Assembly (NCBI RefSeq): GCF_003252795.1
Contig: NZ_QEPQ01000006.1
Span: forward strand, 35,838 to 99,837
Length of the DNA: 64,000 nt
From: Haemophilus parainfluenzae
Lineage (GTDB): Bacteria; Pseudomonadota; Gammaproteobacteria; Enterobacterales; Pasteurellaceae
Direction: 5' to 3'
Positions 12,579 through 21,310 of this stretch are shown here, one piece after another. A model generated the notes under the pieces. The model searched no databases and had not been told where the DNA came from. It was given only the letters and a program-made list of their open reading frames with translations. Position 1 is the first letter of the stretch; every line of letters begins with the position of its first letter. A program made the position numbers and the translations under genes.

Positions 12579-13529
12579 ATGACAATTTATGCAGATAACT
12601 CATACTCAATCGGTAATACTCCATTAGTTCGTTTAAAACACTTCGGACACAATGGTAACGTTGTCGTAAAAATTGAAGGTCGCAACCCAAGCTTTAGCGT
12701 GAAATGCCGTATTGGTGCCAATATGATTTGGCAAGCAGAAAAAGACGGCATTTTAACAGCGGGTAAAGAAATTGTAGATGCAACCAGCGGTAACACCGGT
12801 ATTGCTTTAGCTTATGTAGCGGCAGCGCGCGGTTACAAAATCACCTTAACCATGCCTGAAACCATGAGTCTTGAACGTAAACGTTTATTACGTGGTTTAG
12901 GCGTAAATCTTGTGCTTACTGAAGGCTCAAAAGGGATGAAAGGTGCGATCGCTAAAGCAGAAGAAATCGTGGCGTCTAATCCAAATCATTATGTGATGCT
13001 AAAACAATTTGAAAACCCAGCTAACCCGGACATTCATCGTCAAACTACCGGTGAAGAAATCTGGAAAGATACTGAAGGTAAAGTTGATGTTGTGGTTGCT
13101 GGTGTGGGTACCGGTGGTACAATTACTGGTATTTCTCGTGCGATTAAATTAGATCACGGTAAAAAAATTACCTCTGTAGCGGTTGAACCAACAGAATCAC
13201 CTGTTATTAGCCAAACCCTTGCTGGTCAAGAAGTGAAACCAGGTCCACACAAAATTCAAGGTATCGGTGCGGGCTTCATTCCGAAAAACTTGGATTTATC
13301 ATTAATTGATCGCGTGGAAACTGTAGATAGCGATACAGCAATTGCGACCGCCCGTCGCTTAATGGCTGAAGAAGGGATTCTTGCGGGTATTTCTTCAGGT
13401 GCTGCAGTGGCAGCGGCTGACCGCTTAGCAAAACTACCAGAATTCCAAGATAAATTAATCGTTGCAATCCTACCTTCTGCATCAGAACGTTATTTAAGTA
13501 CAGCGTTATTCGAAGGTATTGAAGCTTAA
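12579..13529 (+). CDS. cysK: Cysteine synthase A (O-acetylserine sulfhydrylase)
   Basis: PLP enzyme that forms cysteine from O-acetylserine and sulfide. The 316 residues include the PLP lysine K42 in NPSFSVKCR, the substrate loop TSGNTG, the PLP-phosphate loop GTGGTITG, and the full C-terminal domain. The SVKCR/GGTIT sequence set is the CysK rather than CysM type. With cysZ before and a cystine-type ABC importer after, it forms a sulfur-amino-acid block. It ends in a strong terminator. Confidence 0.96.
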   Translation: MTIYADNSYSIGNTPLVRLKHFGHNGNVVVKIEGRNPSFSVKCRIGANMIWQAEKDGILTAGKEIVDATSGNTGIALAYVAAARGYKITLTMPETMSLERKRLLRGLGVNLVLTEGSKGMKGAIAKAEEIVASNPNHYVMLKQFENPANPDIHRQTTGEEIWKDTEGKVDVVVAGVGTGGTITGISRAIKLDHGKKITSVAVEPTESPVISQTLAGQEVKPGPHKIQGIGAGFIPKNLDLSLIDRVETVDSDTAIATARRLMAEEGILAGISSGAAVAAADRLAKLPEFQDKLIVAILPSASERYLSTALFEGIEA

Positions 13530-13555
13530 TCGATTGATTGAATTCATTTTATCTA

Positions 13556-13580
13556 AGGTCTGTTTTTACAGACCTTTTTT
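13556..13580 (+). terminator. Rho-independent terminator after cysK
   Basis: AGGTCTGT and ACAGACCT form an 8-bp stem with a 4-nt loop, followed by a T-run to 13580. Confidence 0.9.
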
Positions 13581-13711
13581 GTTTATTAATTAAACAAATT
13601 TTATTTGATATAACTAAAGGAAATAATTCATAAATAAATAATACTTTTCTTTTCTTTTTCGCTTCTTATAATTCATTTCACTTTCGTTATTTATCTAAAA
13701 AAGGAATACTT

Positions 13712-14485
13712 ATGAAAAAATCATTTTTTAGCACCGCACTTTTAGCGGCAGGATTAGCCCTTTCTACTTTTGCTAACGCCGGTGAAATTGCTGATCGCGT
13801 TGAACAAACTAAAACCTTATTAGTTGGTACTGAGGGTACTTACGCACCATTTACTTTCCACGATAAAGATGGCAAGTTAACAGGTTTCGATGTGGAAATT
13901 ATCGAAAAAGTTGCGCAAAAATTAGGTTGGAAAGTTGAATTTAAAGAAACCGCTTGGGATGGCATGTATGCAGGTTTAAATGCAAAACGCTTTGATGTTA
14001 TTGCGAACCAAACCAATCCAAGCCCAGAACGTTTAAAAAAATATGATTACAGTGCACCTTATAACTACTCTGCTGGCGTAATCGTGACGAAAGCCGATAA
14101 CGATAGCATTAAATCATTCCCTGATTTAAAAGGTAAAAAATCTGCACAATCTGCAACCAGTAACTGGAGCAAAGATGCTCGTGATAATGGTGCAATTATT
14201 GTGACCGTTGATAGCTTAGCGCAAAACCTTGAAGCAGTAAAACAAGGTCGTGTTGATGCCACAGTAAACGATAAATTAGCAGTATTAGATTACTTCAAAA
14301 AACAACCTAATGCAGGCTTAAAAATTGCCGTAGAAAGTGATAAAAAAATCCCGACCGGTTTTGCTTTCTTGAAAGGTGAAGAACCGCTTATTGCGAAAGT
14401 AAACCAAGCACTTGAAGAACTACGCAAAGACGGAACTTTAAAACAAATTTCAATCAAATGGTTTGGCGATGACATTACTCAATAA
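13712..14485 (+). CDS. Cystine-type amino-acid ABC transporter, periplasmic binding protein
   Basis: A 257-residue solute-binding protein of cluster 3 (polar amino acids) with a signal peptide ending ALSTFANAG at about residue 24. The core [30 protein letters not shown] and a C-terminal [10 protein letters not shown] closely follow the E. coli cystine-binding protein TcyJ (FliY). It heads a three-gene operon with permease and ATPase. Cystine as substrate is inferred from the TcyJ resemblance and the nearby cysZ-cysK genes; another polar amino acid is possible. A USS lies in the signal-peptide codons (about 13735). Confidence 0.88.
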   Translation: MKKSFFSTALLAAGLALSTFANAGEIADRVEQTKTLLVGTEGTYAPFTFHDKDGKLTGFDVEIIEKVAQKLGWKVEFKETAWDGMYAGLNAKRFDVIANQTNPSPERLKKYDYSAPYNYSAGVIVTKADNDSIKSFPDLKGKKSAQSATSNWSKDARDNGAIIVTVDSLAQNLEAVKQGRVDATVNDKLAVLDYFKKQPNAGLKIAVESDKKIPTGFAFLKGEEPLIAKVNQALEELRKDGTLKQISIKWFGDDITQ

Positions 14486-15185
14486 TTGGTTAGCAAGCCT
14501 TCCATTTATGACCACAGAACGAGCTGATTATGTAATCAGCTCGTTTTGGCCTATGATGGAAGGGGCGATTTTATATACGATTCCCCTTGCGGTCATTTCC
14601 TTCTTTTGCGGTTTATTCATTGCAGTTATCGTGGCTGTGATTTGCACGTTGCCACATCCCAATTTAATGACCAAAATTCTACAGGGCATTTGTCGCATCT
14701 ATATTTCAATTATTCGCGGCACGCCAATGTTGGTGCAGATATTCATTATCTTCTACGGTTTACCTGAAGTTGGCATCAAACTTGAGCCTTTCCCAACCGC
14801 AATTATTGCGTTCTCCATTAACATTGGTGCTTATGCAGCAGAAACGGTGAGGGCCTCCATTCTTGCGATTCCTAAAGGTCAATGGGAAGCCTCTTATGCG
14901 ATAGGCATGAATTACACACAAGCTTTCGTGCGTACCATTATGCCGCAAGCTTTACGTATTTCCGTCCCTTCGCTATCAAATACCTTCATTAGCACAGTGA
15001 AAGATACGTCTCTGGCATCACTTGTTTGGATCGCAGAGTTATTCCGTGTGGCGCAAAACATCACAGCTGAAAACTACGAATTTATTTTAATTTATAGTGA
15101 AGCGGCTCTCATTTATTGGGTATTCTGTTTTGTACTGTCAATAGGGCAAACTCGTTTAGAAAAACGCCTTTCTCGCCATTTATAA
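14469..15185 (+). CDS. Cystine-type amino-acid ABC transporter, permease
   Basis: Membrane component of the importer, 238 residues with five predicted membrane segments and the HisM/GlnP EAA-type loop ([22 protein letters not shown]). The ATG at 14469 overlaps the end of the binding-protein gene by 17 bp, implying coupled translation; a TTG two codons upstream and an ATG at 14509 are alternative starts. The order binding protein-permease-ATPase matches the homologous Haemophilus cluster. It ends 9 bp before the ATPase gene. Confidence 0.88.
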   Translation: MTLLNNWLASLPFMTTERADYVISSFWPMMEGAILYTIPLAVISFFCGLFIAVIVAVICTLPHPNLMTKILQGICRIYISIIRGTPMLVQIFIIFYGLPEVGIKLEPFPTAIIAFSINIGAYAAETVRASILAIPKGQWEASYAIGMNYTQAFVRTIMPQALRISVPSLSNTFISTVKDTSLASLVWIAELFRVAQNITAENYEFILIYSEAALIYWVFCFVLSIGQTRLEKRLSRHL

Positions 15186-15194
15186 GGACTGTTT

Positions 15195-15965
15195 ATGTTA
15201 AAAGTCACGAATATTCAGAAAAGTTTTAATGGCCACCATGTATTAAAAGGCATTGATTTTGAAATTAATAAAGGTGAAGTGGTTGCCATTCTGGGTCCAT
15301 CAGGTTCAGGCAAGACAACTTTTTTACGCTGTTTAAATTTACTCGAACGCCCGGAAAAAGGGGTATTAGCATTTACTGATGGAAGCTTAACTATTGATTT
15401 CAGCAAAAAGATCAGCAAATCCGATGAACTAAAATTGCGTCGACGTTCCTCAATGGTGTTCCAACAATACAATCTATTTCCCCATCGCACTGCACTCGAA
15501 AATGTGATGGAGGGCATGGTGGTTGTGCAAAAACAACCGAAAGAGACTGCACGTGAAAAAGCATTGGCTTTATTGGAAAAAGTTGGTTTAAAAGCAAAAG
15601 CGGATTTATATCCCTCTCAACTGTCTGGTGGTCAACAGCAACGTGTCGGGATCGCCCGAGCTTTAGCAGTTAAACCCGATATTATCTTGTTAGATGAGCC
15701 TACTTCCGCACTTGACCCTGAACTCGTCGGTGAAGTGTTACAAGCGCTCAAAATGCTCGCGCAAGAAGGTTGGACAATGATTATTGTCACCCATGAATTG
15801 AATTTTGCCAAAGATGTGGCAGATCGCGTGATTCTAATGGAAAATGGTCAGGTCGTTGAACAAAATACTGCGGCTGAATTCTTCAGTCATCCACAGCAAG
15901 AGCGCACCAAACAATTCTTATTGCAAGCTAAAATGCCAATGGAATTCGAAGATTATTGTATTTAA
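15195..15965 (+). CDS. Cystine-type amino-acid ABC transporter, ATPase
   Basis: ATP-binding subunit, 256 residues, with Walker A GPSGSGKTT (about 35-43), Q-loop VFQQYNLFPH, signature LSGGQQQRVG, Walker B IILLDEPTS and switch His in TMIIVTHEL. It is a close relative of E. coli TcyN/GlnQ. Relative to GlnQ it carries extra residues between Walker A and the Q-loop (AFTDGSLTIDFSKKISKSDE). Last gene of the operon; a bidirectional terminator follows. Confidence 0.9.
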   Translation: MLKVTNIQKSFNGHHVLKGIDFEINKGEVVAILGPSGSGKTTFLRCLNLLERPEKGVLAFTDGSLTIDFSKKISKSDELKLRRRSSMVFQQYNLFPHRTALENVMEGMVVVQKQPKETAREKALALLEKVGLKAKADLYPSQLSGGQQQRVGIARALAVKPDIILLDEPTSALDPELVGEVLQALKMLAQEGWTMIIVTHELNFAKDVADRVILMENGQVVEQNTAAEFFSHPQQERTKQFLLQAKMPMEFEDYCI

Positions 15966-15983
15966 TCAAACTTCTAAATATAA

Positions 15984-16024
15984 AAAGAGCGGTCAAAAAA
16001 CATCATGAATTTTGACCGCTCTTT
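15984..16024. terminator. Bidirectional terminator with USS-variant stem
   Basis: AAAGAGCGGTCAAAA (15984-15998) pairs with TTTTGACCGCTCTTT (16010-16024) in a perfect 15-bp stem between convergent genes. The stem holds AAGAGCGGT, one base different from the USS core AAGTGCGGT. Confidence 0.9.
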
Positions 16025-16037
16025 CTATTTGAATAAA

Positions 16038-16781
16038 TTACATAATGGCATTATAGAATACCGCTGCTAAAGCTGCCCCGATAAATGGACCTACAACCGG
16101 CACCCAACTGTATCCCCAGTCAGCTTTAGTTTTTAATGTCCCCCCCAGGAAAAGACCTAAGGTTAAACGCGGACCAAGATCTCGAGCTGGATTAATCGCA
16201 TAACCGGTTGTGCCACCTAAGCTCAAACCAATTGCCCAAACGAGAATCGCTACTGGTAATGCCCCGATAGAACCTAAACCAATTGGTGTGCTTTCTGCTG
16301 TGCCAGGTAAAGTGATATTTGCCCCCGCAAGATAGAAAATCACGAAAACAAGCACGAAAGTACCAACAATTTCGTTTACTAAGTTGATTGGATAGTTACG
16401 AATCGCAGGTTCGGTACAGAAACAAGCGCGTTTTAAGCCCTCTTCTTCGGTGGCTGCAAAGTGATCTTTATACATAATGTAAACCAACAACGCACCTACC
16501 ATGCCGCCCACTACTTGTGCCGCGATGTAGCCTGGTACCAGTTCCCAAGCAAACGCACCTTTCATTGCCACGCCAAGTGTTACTGCAGGATTTAAGTGAG
16601 CCCCACTATAAGGCCCCGTCACAACGACGGCCACATACACTGCAAATGCCCACGCGGTAGTAATCACAATCCAACCAGAACTTTGCCCTTTCGTTTTATT
16701 TAAACATACGTTGGCCACCACACCGTTACCTAACAGGATTAAAAGTGCTGTGCCAAAAAATTCTGCAAAATAGGCATTCAT
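16038..16781 (-). CDS. glpF: Glycerol uptake facilitator GlpF (aquaglyceroporin)
   Basis: Inner-membrane channel that lets glycerol in by facilitated diffusion. The 247-residue MIP protein has both pore NPA motifs: GAHLNPAVTLG in the first half and GYAINPARDLGPR in the second, with the Asp after the second NPAR that marks glycerol facilitators. Six membrane segments fit the hydrophobicity. It is divergent from glpK across a 372-bp regulatory gap, unlike the glpFK operon of E. coli. Convergent with the ABC operon. Confidence 0.96.
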   Translation of the reverse strand: MNAYFAEFFGTALLILLGNGVVANVCLNKTKGQSSGWIVITTAWAFAVYVAVVVTGPYSGAHLNPAVTLGVAMKGAFAWELVPGYIAAQVVGGMVGALLVYIMYKDHFAATEEEGLKRACFCTEPAIRNYPINLVNEIVGTFVLVFVIFYLAGANITLPGTAESTPIGLGSIGALPVAILVWAIGLSLGGTTGYAINPARDLGPRLTLGLFLGGTLKTKADWGYSWVPVVGPFIGAALAAVFYNAIM

Positions 16782-16947
16782 AAGAGAATCTCCAAATAAT
16801 GATTAACTTAATGATTTCATTAAAGAAATCTTGTTTTGCAATTCGTTTCGTTGTTTGATCAAATATTGAGATACTCAAAGTGAGTGACTTCATTATCTAG
16901 TTTTAACCAATTAATTCAATAGATAAAACCGATCTATTTTCTAGAAA

Positions 16948-16963
16948 TGAGAGAAGGATCACA
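16948..16963. promoter_or_regulatory. Near-consensus CRP site (glpF side)
   Basis: TGAGA-GAAGGA-TCACA differs from TGTGA-N6-TCACA by one base. It lies 167 bp upstream of the glpF ATG. Confidence 0.5.
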
Positions 16964-17011
16964 TTATTTTGTACGTTAACGCAATCGATTGCATATCTTC
17001 AGAGAAAAATC

Positions 17012-17027
17012 TGTGATGCTAATCACA
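17012..17027. promoter_or_regulatory. Perfect CRP site (glpK side)
   Basis: TGTGA-TGCTAA-TCACA is an exact CRP core palindrome about 127 bp upstream of the glpK ATG. It predicts cAMP-CRP activation of glycerol genes. Confidence 0.8.
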
Positions 17028-17153
17028 AAACCCAACATTGCTTGTTCCAATTAGATTCGAATTCAATTAAGTTAGGTTCGCAATTTGTTCGTTTAAGCTC
17101 AAAATTTCTTCATTCATTTAATGAGAGTGCCAAGCGCTCTAAGGAATAGAACC

Positions 17154-18665
17154 ATGACAGACAAAAAATACATCATCGCTTTGGACCAAGGTACCACAAG
17201 CTCCCGTGCAGTATTATTAGATCACAATGCGAATGTTGTCGAAATCGCCCAACGTGAATTTACACAAATTTATCCACGCGCAGGCTGGGTGGAACATAAT
17301 CCAATGGAAATTTGGGCAACACAAAGTTCAACATTAAACGAAGTGGTTGCAAAAGCAGGCATTACCTCAGATGAAATTGCGGCAATTGGTATTACCAACC
17401 AACGTGAAACCACCATTGTGTGGGAAAAAGCAACTGGCACACCGGTTTATAATGCAATTGTGTGGCAATGTCGTCGTACCGCAGATATTACAGACAAACT
17501 TAAAGCGGATGGTCACGAAGAATATATCCGCAACACCACGGGGTTAGTGGTAGATCCATACTTCTCTGGTACAAAAGTGAAATGGATTTTAGACAATGTA
17601 GAAGGTGCTCGTGAAAAAGCTGAACGCGGCGAGCTTCTATTTGGTACCGTGGATACCTGGCTTGTGTGGAAATTAACCCAAGGCCGTGTTCACGTAACGG
17701 ATTACACCAACGCATCCCGTACCATGTTATTTAACATCCATACGAAAAAATGGGATGACAAAATGTTGGAATTATTAAATATTCCACGCTCTATGCTGCC
17801 TGAAGTACGCAATTCTTCCGAAGTGTATGGCCAAACCAACATCGGGGGTAAAGGCGGTGTACGTATTCCAGTTGCAGGTATCGCGGGTGACCAACAAGCA
17901 GCACTTTACGGCCATCTATGCACACGCGCAGGTCAAGCGAAAAATACCTATGGTACAGGCTGCTTTATGTTGCTTCACACCGGTGATAAAGCCATTACCT
18001 CTAAAAATGGCCTATTAACCACCATCGCGTGTAACGCCAAAGGTGAACCCGAATACGCGCTTGAAGGTTCGGTATTTATCGCAGGTGCTTCAATCCAATG
18101 GTTACGTGATGAACTCAAAATCGTACATGATAGCCACGACTCCGAATACTTCGCACAAAAAGTCCCAGATAGCAATGGCGTGTACGTTGTTCCGGCCTTC
18201 ACTGGTTTAGGCGCACCATATTGGGATCCGTATGCACGCGGTGCAATTTTTGGTCTTTCTCGTGGTTCTAACCGTAACCATATTGTACGTGCAACCCTTG
18301 AATCTATTGCTTACCAAACCCGTGATGTGTTAGAAGCAATGCAATCTGACTCAGGTCAACGCTTACAATATTTACGTGTCGATGGTGGCGCAACCAACAA
18401 CAACTTCTTAATGCAATTCCAAGCGGATATTTTAGATGTGAATGTTGAGCGTCCAGTAGTGAAAGAAGTAACCGCACTTGGTGCAGCTTATCTTGCTGGT
18501 CTTGCGGTTGGTTTCTGGAAAGATTTAGACGAGCTTCACGACAAAGCGCGTGTAGAACGTACCTTCACACCTGATAATGACGAAGAAAAACGTGAACGTC
18601 GTTATAAAGGCTGGAAAAAAGCCGTTAAACGCTCATTAGAATGGGCAAAAGAAGACGCGGAATAA
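17154..18665 (+). CDS. glpK: Glycerol kinase
   Basis: Phosphorylates glycerol to sn-glycerol 3-phosphate, trapping what GlpF admits. The 503-residue FGGY kinase begins [20 protein letters not shown] and has [30 protein letters not shown] and the C-terminal [14 protein letters not shown]. The ATG at 17154 is chosen because AAGGAATAGAACC precedes it and the product length matches E. coli GlpK (502). The product goes to aerobic GlpD (not here) or the GlpABC complex encoded 20 kb away. Confidence 0.98.
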   Translation: MTDKKYIIALDQGTTSSRAVLLDHNANVVEIAQREFTQIYPRAGWVEHNPMEIWATQSSTLNEVVAKAGITSDEIAAIGITNQRETTIVWEKATGTPVYNAIVWQCRRTADITDKLKADGHEEYIRNTTGLVVDPYFSGTKVKWILDNVEGAREKAERGELLFGTVDTWLVWKLTQGRVHVTDYTNASRTMLFNIHTKKWDDKMLELLNIPRSMLPEVRNSSEVYGQTNIGGKGGVRIPVAGIAGDQQAALYGHLCTRAGQAKNTYGTGCFMLLHTGDKAITSKNGLLTTIACNAKGEPEYALEGSVFIAGASIQWLRDELKIVHDSHDSEYFAQKVPDSNGVYVVPAFTGLGAPYWDPYARGAIFGLSRGSNRNHIVRATLESIAYQTRDVLEAMQSDSGQRLQYLRVDGGATNNNFLMQFQADILDVNVERPVVKEVTALGAAYLAGLAVGFWKDLDELHDKARVERTFTPDNDEEKRERRYKGWKKAVKRSLEWAKEDAE

Positions 18666-18683
18666 TCCTTCCTCGCCAATAGT

Positions 18684-18724
18684 AAAGTGCGGTCAAAATC
18701 GCTTGTGTTTTTGACCGCACTTTT
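18684..18724. terminator. USS-pair terminator after glpK, left boundary of the toxin island
   Basis: AAAGTGCGGTCAAAA (18684-18698) pairs with TTTTGACCGCACTTT (ending 18723). It works on both strands and ends the glpK transcript and the oppositely oriented island. Confidence 0.88.
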
Positions 18725-18742
18725 ATTTAGTATCTATATATC

Positions 18743-18991
18743 CTATGCTTGATAACAGGCAACATAATATCCAACATCTTTGTTATGATATTCATCTATA
18801 ATATGTTTACCGCCTAGAGCAATAACTTTTTCCTGAGTCAGGATATATGAAAAAAGTGCCAATTCATCATCCTCATCAGGAGAAACTATCTCAATAACTA
18901 GATGATCAGGAATTGTTATTTTATAAGAATAAAGCAACTCATCTGTTTCATTACTATATACTTCAATATATCTTCTAACTTTTAGACTCAT
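18743..18991 (-). CDS. Small acidic protein, possible orphan immunity protein
   Basis: An 82-residue acidic protein (MSLKVRRYIEVYSNETDELL, later SPDEDDELALFSY). No signal peptide or membrane segment. It lies 21 bp downstream of an ankyrin gene, in an AT-rich island of toxin scraps and immunity-like genes, and its small size, acidity and position at the 3' end of the array suit an orphan immunity protein. I do not recognise the family with certainty. The RBS is weak, so it may depend on read-through translation from the upstream gene. Confidence 0.6.
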   Translation of the reverse strand: MSLKVRRYIEVYSNETDELLYSYKITIPDHLVIEIVSPDEDDELALFSYILTQEKVIALGGKHIIDEYHNKDVGYYVACYQA

Positions 18992-19012
18992 ATCATATCT
19001 AAATATTTAACA

Positions 19013-19543
19013 CTACGAATACTTTTTCATTAATTCATAAATTGGTTTTAATTGAGGCTCATTCTCTGTAGGTTTATAACTTTCAAGAATAGTTTCATCC
19101 TCATTTACTAAATAATGCACATTTGCCCCTTTTTGAAGCATAAGCTCTAAAACATCCAATCTCTCTGGGATATATCCAATCATAGACAAAGGGATTAAAC
19201 CATCTTGGTTCGGTAAATTAGGATTTGCTCCTGCTTTGAGCAACGCTATCGCCGCCTCAGCATTTTTACTTCGTAATGCATAATGCAAAGGAGTCATTCC
19301 GTGTATATTTTGAGCATTAACATCAACGCCATTATCAATATAGAATTGTATTAATTCTGCTTTAGGTTCCGAATAGCAAAGTATTCTATGTAGATAGTTC
19401 CATTTATCTAAACTAGTAATTTTTTTTATATCTGCCAATTTGTTTTCTAAAAATATTTTTCTTAATAGTTGAAGATCATTATTAAAATTACTCTCTACAA
19501 TTTTTTCTTCCAAATCCAAGTCATTAAATTTAGAAAAATTCAT
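19013..19543 (-). CDS. Ankyrin-repeat protein, probable immunity protein
   Basis: A 176-residue cytosolic protein with at least two ankyrin repeats: about residues 78-110 (NAQNIHGMTPLHYALRSKN) and 111-145 (NLPNQDGLIPLSMIGYIPE), with flanking degenerate ones. There is no signal peptide. Small ankyrin proteins are often immunity partners of contact-dependent toxins. Immediately upstream (stop at 19545, two bases from this ATG) is a start-less 51-residue scrap that looks like a toxin C-terminus, the usual toxin-then-immunity order. The RBS GAGGAAAATAAG lies inside that scrap. Confidence 0.75.
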   Translation of the reverse strand: MNFSKFNDLDLEEKIVESNFNNDLQLLRKIFLENKLADIKKITSLDKWNYLHRILCYSEPKAELIQFYIDNGVDVNAQNIHGMTPLHYALRSKNAEAAIALLKAGANPNLPNQDGLIPLSMIGYIPERLDVLELMLQKGANVHYLVNEDETILESYKPTENEPQLKPIYELMKKYS

Positions 19544-19544
19544 C

Positions 19545-19700
19545 TTATTTTCCTCTATTTATAAAATTTCTCATATCTTGTTTTATATCTAAGATATCAC
19601 CTTTACCAAGCATTTCATTTCTATGACTTCGATTCACCGAACGATTTTCCAATCTAAACCACTGCGAGATTAGTGTATCACTACAAACATCTCCATTAAG
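19545..19700 (-). pseudogene. Toxin C-terminal scrap upstream of the ankyrin gene
   Basis: An open stretch of 51 codons with no start codon near its 5' end. It opens right after a TAG (19701-19703), reads LNGDVCSDTLISQWFRLENR at the start and ends GDILDIKQDMRNFINRGK at the TAA. The basic, polar, compact C-terminus directly before an immunity-type gene is what the displaced tip of a CdiA/Rhs-class toxin looks like. The exact toxin family is not recognised. It cannot be translated alone. Confidence 0.5.
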
Positions 19701-19713
19701 CTACATTTCGCCT

Positions 19714-20220
19714 TTACTTATCACAAAATAAATTTATATCGTCAAAAACATCACTTATCGCGCCTAAAAACTGACCACTATTTTTTAATAACTCTAGTTT
19801 ATTGATAATATCAAGGGAAATTCTTTTATCAATTCTAACTATATGTCCTACTGATATTATTGATGTATATTTTAATTCATCTATTGATGAATCAAGGTTA
19901 TCTAAAACTATTTTTTCTGCGATATCTCTATCTACTGAATATAGCACAATATTTAAAATAAGATTGCAACAATTCGCCACCGTATCAAGTGTAAAAGAAC
20001 AATATTTAGGATCCATATATTTCATACTATTTACCTTTTTTTCCATTAGATTTAAATCATCCCATTTTCTAACATGCCCATGATATATTCCTAAACTCGG
20101 GTATGTTTCATCAAATATAACTATTTCTCCTGTAGATTTATCTACCAAACAGCGAAGCCCAAAATCCTTTTTTATTTTCAACTTTCTTTTGCTTCGCTTC
20201 TTCCATTCTTTGTTTGACAT
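19714..20220 (-). CDS. HEAT-repeat-like protein, possible immunity protein (start uncertain)
   Basis: Up to 168 residues. The C-terminal half (DIAEKIVLDNLD, YTSIISVGHIVRIDKRIS, FLGAISDVFDDINLF) resembles the short HEAT-repeat immunity proteins found beside polymorphic toxins. The ATG at 20220 would make it overlap the preceding gene by 83 bp and give an unlikely Lys/Arg-rich N-terminus, which is simply the neighbour's tail read in another frame. A truer start may lie near codon 53 (MEKKVNSMKYM) or the gene may have lost its 5' end in a recombination. Function is inferred from pattern and context. Confidence 0.55.
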   Translation of the reverse strand: MSNKEWKKRSKRKLKIKKDFGLRCLVDKSTGEIVIFDETYPSLGIYHGHVRKWDDLNLMEKKVNSMKYMDPKYCSFTLDTVANCCNLILNIVLYSVDRDIAEKIVLDNLDSSIDELKYTSIISVGHIVRIDKRISLDIINKLELLKNSGQFLGAISDVFDDINLFCDK

Positions 20221-21082
20221 AATTTACCCAAACTTGATGGGGCGCATCAAAATCAAATGATTTCATAAAATCATAAGGAATTTTATATTCTGCTAATGGA
20301 TTTATATCAATCAATTCTTTTGGCGCTATAGGACTATCAATATCCAAATCAAAACCGTGGATTGCTGCGATTTTGGCATACATTAAAACTTGCGGTTGCA
20401 AGTAAAAATCAAAATGTAAAAGTGTATCTTTTGCTGCTCGTTTAGCAAGCTTAAGTTCGAGTAATTTATCTAAAGCCTCTTGCATTCCTTTTATATTTTT
20501 ATCTGCTAGTGCCACATAAAATTCATGATCGGGAATGCGCTTTAAATCACTACGGGCTTTTTTCTCATCATTTAAGAACGTGAGTGCGCGCTCTTTTAAT
20601 AATTGCCAATCGCCACTTAACGCCAATAAAGTGTTCGCATTAAAAAAAGGTCTGGTATCAGTTCGTTTATAGGGAACTGAAATATCCACAATTTCATCAC
20701 GATGTTTAATTAAATAATCAATCAACTTTTGATTATCTGAAAGCAAACTCATAAAAAAGAAATTTGTATTAATTCCGTTGTACGCCCATTGAAAATCATA
20801 TTCAGACAAAATACCTAAGAAACCCGCAATAGAAGCATTTTCTTTAAATCCTGAAATATCATTTTCTAATAAATGCTTAGAGGCTAATGCGCGGTGATAG
20901 TCATCTAATAAACCAATTGAAAAAAACACATCTCCACGAAACTCATCAATTAATTTTATTCTTTGAAATAATACGAGATAAGAATTCTCTGAAAACGAAT
21001 TAACCCGTTCCCAGGTAAATTTTTTAGCATCACTGTAAGTCTTTGCAATATCGCTGCCTAAAAACACTTGATATTTTTCCAT
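20138..21082 (-). CDS. Large putative immunity protein (possibly Imm49-like)
   Basis: A 314-residue helical cytosolic protein beginning MEKYQVFLGSDIAKTYSDAK and ending KKGFWASLFGR. Motifs such as NTLLALSGDWQLLKERAL, a central helix-rich part and a basic tail recall the Imm49-type immunity proteins; this is a weak, memory-based match. The ATG has a good GAGGTCAAT upstream. It lies 15 bp after a toxin-like scrap whose stop is at 21098, so it has the place of the cognate immunity gene. AT-rich relative to glpK. Confidence 0.6.
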   Translation of the reverse strand: MEKYQVFLGSDIAKTYSDAKKFTWERVNSFSENSYLVLFQRIKLIDEFRGDVFFSIGLLDDYHRALASKHLLENDISGFKENASIAGFLGILSEYDFQWAYNGINTNFFFMSLLSDNQKLIDYLIKHRDEIVDISVPYKRTDTRPFFNANTLLALSGDWQLLKERALTFLNDEKKARSDLKRIPDHEFYVALADKNIKGMQEALDKLLELKLAKRAAKDTLLHFDFYLQPQVLMYAKIAAIHGFDLDIDSPIAPKELIDINPLAEYKIPYDFMKSFDFDAPHQVWVNYVKQRMEEAKQKKVENKKGFWASLFGR

Positions 21083-21097
21083 ATTGACCTCGTATGA

Positions 21098-21241
21098 CTA
21101 CTTCTTATTAGGAACTCTAACTGGTAATAACACAACTTTACCATTTGATTTATCTACACTTGCTATAATAGTTTTATAGTCTTAGCCCGATAAACAACCT
21201 AATTTCACAATAATACTCGTGGCTTTTAAAGTATTCACTAA
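21098..21241 (-). pseudogene. Toxin C-terminal scrap with in-frame stop
   Basis: Minus-strand reading gives LVNTLKATSIIVKLGCLSG, a TAA stop (21182-21184), then DYKTIIASVDKSNGKVVL and onward to VRVPNKK and TAG at 21098. Both halves are in the same frame, so one nonsense change splits what looks like the end of a toxin domain. It has no start codon and begins right after the hairpin at 21248-21296. The immunity-like gene at 20138-21082 follows 15 bp later. Toxin identity is inferred from layout only. Confidence 0.5.
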
Positions 21242-21247
21242 GCAATA

Positions 21248-21296
21248 AAAAAGTGCAGTAAATTTTTAAAACTTAGTAAAAATTGACCGCACTTTA
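21248..21296. terminator. USS-pair hairpin with one decayed arm, inside the island
   Basis: An intact ACCGCACTT (21286-21294) faces AAGTGCAGT (21251-21259), which has one mismatch to the USS core. The stem is still about 8 of 9 bp. It follows the 21311-22171 gene on the minus strand and separates two toxin/immunity modules. Confidence 0.6.
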
Positions 21297-21310
21297 ATTT
21301 ATTGTATTAA

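Larger units (their letters stand above)
16782..17153. promoter_or_regulatory. glpF/glpK divergent promoter region
   Basis: A 372-bp gap containing the promoters of both genes. It holds one perfect and one near-perfect CRP-type site (listed separately) and AT-rich tracts. Short repeats such as ATCGATTGCAT (about 16984) could be operators, but I cannot assign a GlpR site by eye. No convincing open frame is present. Confidence 0.7.
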
